Source of the DNA: JBFGCA01 sp041567315
GTDB taxonomy: Bacteria; Acidobacteriota; Thermoanaerobaculia; Multivoradales; JAHEKO01
NCBI GenBank assembly: GCA_041567315.1
Contig: JBFGCA010000009.1
Span: 1-64,000, forward strand
DNA: 64,000 bases
Reading direction: 5' to 3'
Positions 61,989 through 64,000 of this stretch are shown in pieces. The notes beneath the pieces are model-generated. The model had not been told where the DNA came from. It saw only the letters and a list, made by a program, of their open reading frames with translations, and searched no databases. The translations under genes were made by a program, and so were the position numbers. Numbering within the stretch: position 1 is the stretch's first letter; the number at the start of each line of letters is the position of its first letter.

Positions 61989-64000
61989 GCCTCGGCCTTG
62001 AGGACGGGGAGCAGGGGGGCACGGAGCGCCGCGGCCACGGCGCCGGCGCTGGCCAGGAGGCCGGCGGCGGCGACCAGGCCGAGGGTGGCGGCGAGCGAGG
62101 CCCAGGGGACGCGGATGCTGGCGGCCAGCAGGTTGGGGAGGACCGCCAGGAGCCCCGCCGCGGCGCCGATGGCGAGACCGGCGATCAGCAGCCAGGCGTT
62201 CTCGGCCACCACCAGCCAGCCGAGGGTGCTGCGGCGGAAGCCGAAGGCGCGGAGCGTCGCCAGCTCGCCGCGCCGCTCAACGACGTTGCGGATCAGCACC
62301 ACCCCCAGGCCGAGAGTGCCGAGCAGCAGGCCGAGGCCGCCCAGCGCCTGGAAGGTGGTGAGGTACATCTCCTCGACCTCGTGGTAGCGGGCCAGGAGCT
62401 CGGCGGCCGGGGTGGCGTCGAGCCCGAAGCGCGCCAGCCGCTCCTCGAGCAGATGGCCGAGCGCCTCGGTGCCCTCGAGGGGGGCCTCGGCCAGGAAATA
62501 GCCGAAGCCGGCGCTGTCGGGGAAGTGCTCCAGGAAGGCCTGCTCGGAGATCAGCAGCTCGCTCTGGAAGATGCTGGCCTCGAGCAGGCCCACCAGCCGC
62601 AGGCGGACCGGCCGGCCGCGGTCGTCGGTCAGCTCCAGCTCGTCGCCGAGACCCAGGTGGAGGATCCAGCGCACCGAGTTGTAGTCGCCGACCGCGGGGA
62701 TGACGCCCGGCTCGAGCGGCTCGTGGAGCAGCGTCCACGGGTTGTCGCGGCGCTCGGCGGCGCTGCGGAAGCGGAAGCCGCCGCGGTCCAGGAAGTCGTC
62801 GGGCAGGCCCAACAGGCGCGGCTCGGTCGGCCGGTAGAGGTTGAGACAGCTGGCGTCCTCGCCCGGCCGGAGCCGCAGCGAGTGGATCTCCGCGGCGGCG
62901 ACCTGCCGCCGCTCGTCGGCGTCGAAGCCCCAGTCGGCCGCCGCCGTCAGCGGGGCGGGCAGCGGTACGTCGGACTCGCCGACCAGCGTGAAGCCCCCGG
63001 TCCCCGAGTCTCGCCCCAGCTCCTCGGCCCGCACCTGGCGGCGGTTGGCGCCGACGCTGACCAGCACGAAGGTGGCGCTCGCCACCAGGGCGACGCACAG
63101 CAGGCTGCGGCCCGGGTGGCGGGCGCCGTCGCGGGCCGCCATCTCGAGGAGCGCCAGCCGACCGCCGCCGAGCTCGCCGCCGGCGCGCCGGTTCCACAGG
63201 GCGAAGAAGCCCAGCCCCGAGACCAGCAGTGCGGCGCCGACCCCGAAGAACAGCCCGGCGGCGGCGCCGTCCCGACCGGCGACGGCGGCTGCCGACAGCC
63301 CCGCCGCCAGCCCGGCCCCGCCCCAGGCGACCCAGCGTGCGCGCCGCGACGGCGCGACCGGGAGGCGGTCCTCGGTCACCCCGGCCAGCAGCTCGCGGGG
63401 CGGCCGGCGTCCCAGCCGGCGGACCGCCCGGTGCAGCGCGAAGAGCACCACCGCGAGCGACAGGGTGGCGCCCAGCAGCAGCGTGCCGGGCGCCAGCTGT
63501 AGGGTGAGGAACGGCGAGTCGACGACCGGTGCCCACCAGCCGGCGAGCGCCCCGAGCACCGCCCGGGCGTAGAGCGCCGCCAGACCGATCCCGGCCAGGC
63601 ATCCGACCAGGGCCAGCGCCGCGCCTTCGGCGATCAGCCGCCGCCGCACCGCGGCCGGCGGGAACCCCACCGCCAGCCGCAGGCCCAGCTCGCGGACCCG
63701 CTGCTCGACCGCCAGCCGGAAGAGCAGCGCTGCCAGCAGCGCCGCTGCCACGATCAGGAACAGGCTGAAGCCGATGAAGAGACCGCCGAAGTCGGTGCTG
63801 CCCGCGGCGGCCTCGAGACCGCGCTCGCGGAGCGGCAGCACCTCGAAGCCGAGCGCCGCCAGGGCCGGTCCTTCGCGGAGCGCCCGCGCGAGCCCGGTGG
63901 CCGCATCCTCGCCGCCGGCCGCTCGTGCGCCGACCAACCGGATCGAGGTGGTGTCTCCGAAGCGGCTGCTCCACAGCCGGCGGGCGGTGTCGAGCGACAC
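61985..64000 (-). CDS. ABC transporter permease, FtsX/MacB-like, 5' end outside window
   Basis: The visible 671 residues are the C-terminal part of a large permease. The first part (WSSRFGDTTSIRLVG) looks like the end of a MacB-type periplasmic core domain, so the true start lies beyond the window, and the GTG at the edge is probably internal. Three FtsX blocks of helices follow: about 70-210, a middle group 225-310, and the last (560-668, with ERRGELATLRAFGFRR, the conserved FtsX intracellular loop). It probably exports lipoproteins or peptides. The TAG stop lies in the CTAG of the repeat element. Confidence 0.85.
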   Translation of the reverse strand: MSLDTARRLWSSRFGDTTSIRLVGARAAGGEDAATGLARALREGPALAALGFEVLPLRERGLEAAAGSTDFGGLFIGFSLFLIVAAALLAALLFRLAVEQRVRELGLRLAVGFPPAAVRRRLIAEGAALALVGCLAGIGLAALYARAVLGALAGWWAPVVDSPFLTLQLAPGTLLLGATLSLAVVLFALHRAVRRLGRRPPRELLAGVTEDRLPVAPSRRARWVAWGGAGLAAGLSAAAVAGRDGAAAGLFFGVGAALLVSGLGFFALWNRRAGGELGGGRLALLEMAARDGARHPGRSLLCVALVASATFVLVSVGANRRQVRAEELGRDSGTGGFTLVGESDVPLPAPLTAAADWGFDADERRQVAAAEIHSLRLRPGEDASCLNLYRPTEPRLLGLPDDFLDRGGFRFRSAAERRDNPWTLLHEPLEPGVIPAVGDYNSVRWILHLGLGDELELTDDRGRPVRLRLVGLLEASIFQSELLISEQAFLEHFPDSAGFGYFLAEAPLEGTEALGHLLEERLARFGLDATPAAELLARYHEVEEMYLTTFQALGGLGLLLGTLGLGVVLIRNVVERRGELATLRAFGFRRSTLGWLVVAENAWLLIAGLAIGAAAGLLAVLPNLLAASIRVPWASLAATLGLVAAAGLLASAGAVAAALRAPLLPVLKAEA

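Overview
The window is a gene-dense, very GC-rich (about 70%) chromosomal stretch from a diderm bacterium. The envelope genes support this: a TonB-dependent receptor, beta-barrel proteins ending in Phe, several lipoproteins and an RND pump. Two exported proteins end in a DGFESGD...SSW-type tag, there are families such as DUF1820 and DUF3014, and the FHA/EAL/Ser-Thr kinase repertoire is rich. Together these make an Acidobacteriota lineage (Thermoanaerobaculia-like) my best guess, with Myxococcota as an alternative; this is inference. I see no rRNA, tRNA, CRISPR array, prophage or intact insertion sequence.

Layout. 1-6.4 kb: a cut MITE-like repeat, an esterase-like hydrolase, a DUF1579 protein, an imuA-imuB mutagenesis pair with a well-formed promoter carrying an 11-bp tandem repeat, an acidic lipoprotein, a HAD hydrolase and a small beta-barrel protein. 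6.4-12 kb: a Spy/CpxP-like protein, glycine decarboxylase (gcvP) and a LysM/FecR protein. 12-17 kb: a three-gene minus-strand signalling operon (GAF-GGDEF-EAL, then FHA-EAL, then a sensor-HAMP-Ser/Thr kinase) with overlapping reading frames; this is the most interesting system in the window. 17-27 kb: DUF3187, Lon-N-domain, DUF1820, aldo/keto reductase, DUF3014, membrane-embedded M28 peptidase, TonB receptor and M23 peptidase. 27-37.6 kb: CPA1 antiporter with an RCK domain, M16 peptidase lipoprotein, an RND adaptor-pump pair and two tandem paralogues of unknown function. 37.6-45 kb: SGNH hydrolase, small zincin, TIGR02265-like sensor, HU, MscS channel, PilZ fusion, FKBP lipoprotein and a secreted protein. 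45-50 kb: two large paralogous exported proteins flanking a cold-shock gene, with strong terminators. 50-64 kb: DMT-type membrane protein, zinc alcohol dehydrogenase, TAXI-TRAP transporter, RNase E/G, a FitA/VapC-type toxin-antitoxin pair with a near-leaderless promoter, a YdjM-like membrane hydrolase carrying a 30-bp minisatellite, RNase D, citrate synthase, a complete MITE-like element and an ABC permease running off the end.

How genes work together. Five gene pairs are coupled by 4-bp ATGA or GTGA overlaps (imuA/imuB, FHA-EAL/kinase, adaptor/RND pump, antitoxin/toxin, YdjM-like/RNase D). The signalling operon could connect cyclic-di-GMP turnover to threonine phosphorylation. A repeat family bounded by CTAG occurs three times, always hard against gene ends or starts, and supplies or overlaps the TAG stop codons of three genes. 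Many long alternative reading frames exist only because of GC-rich third codon positions and are left out.
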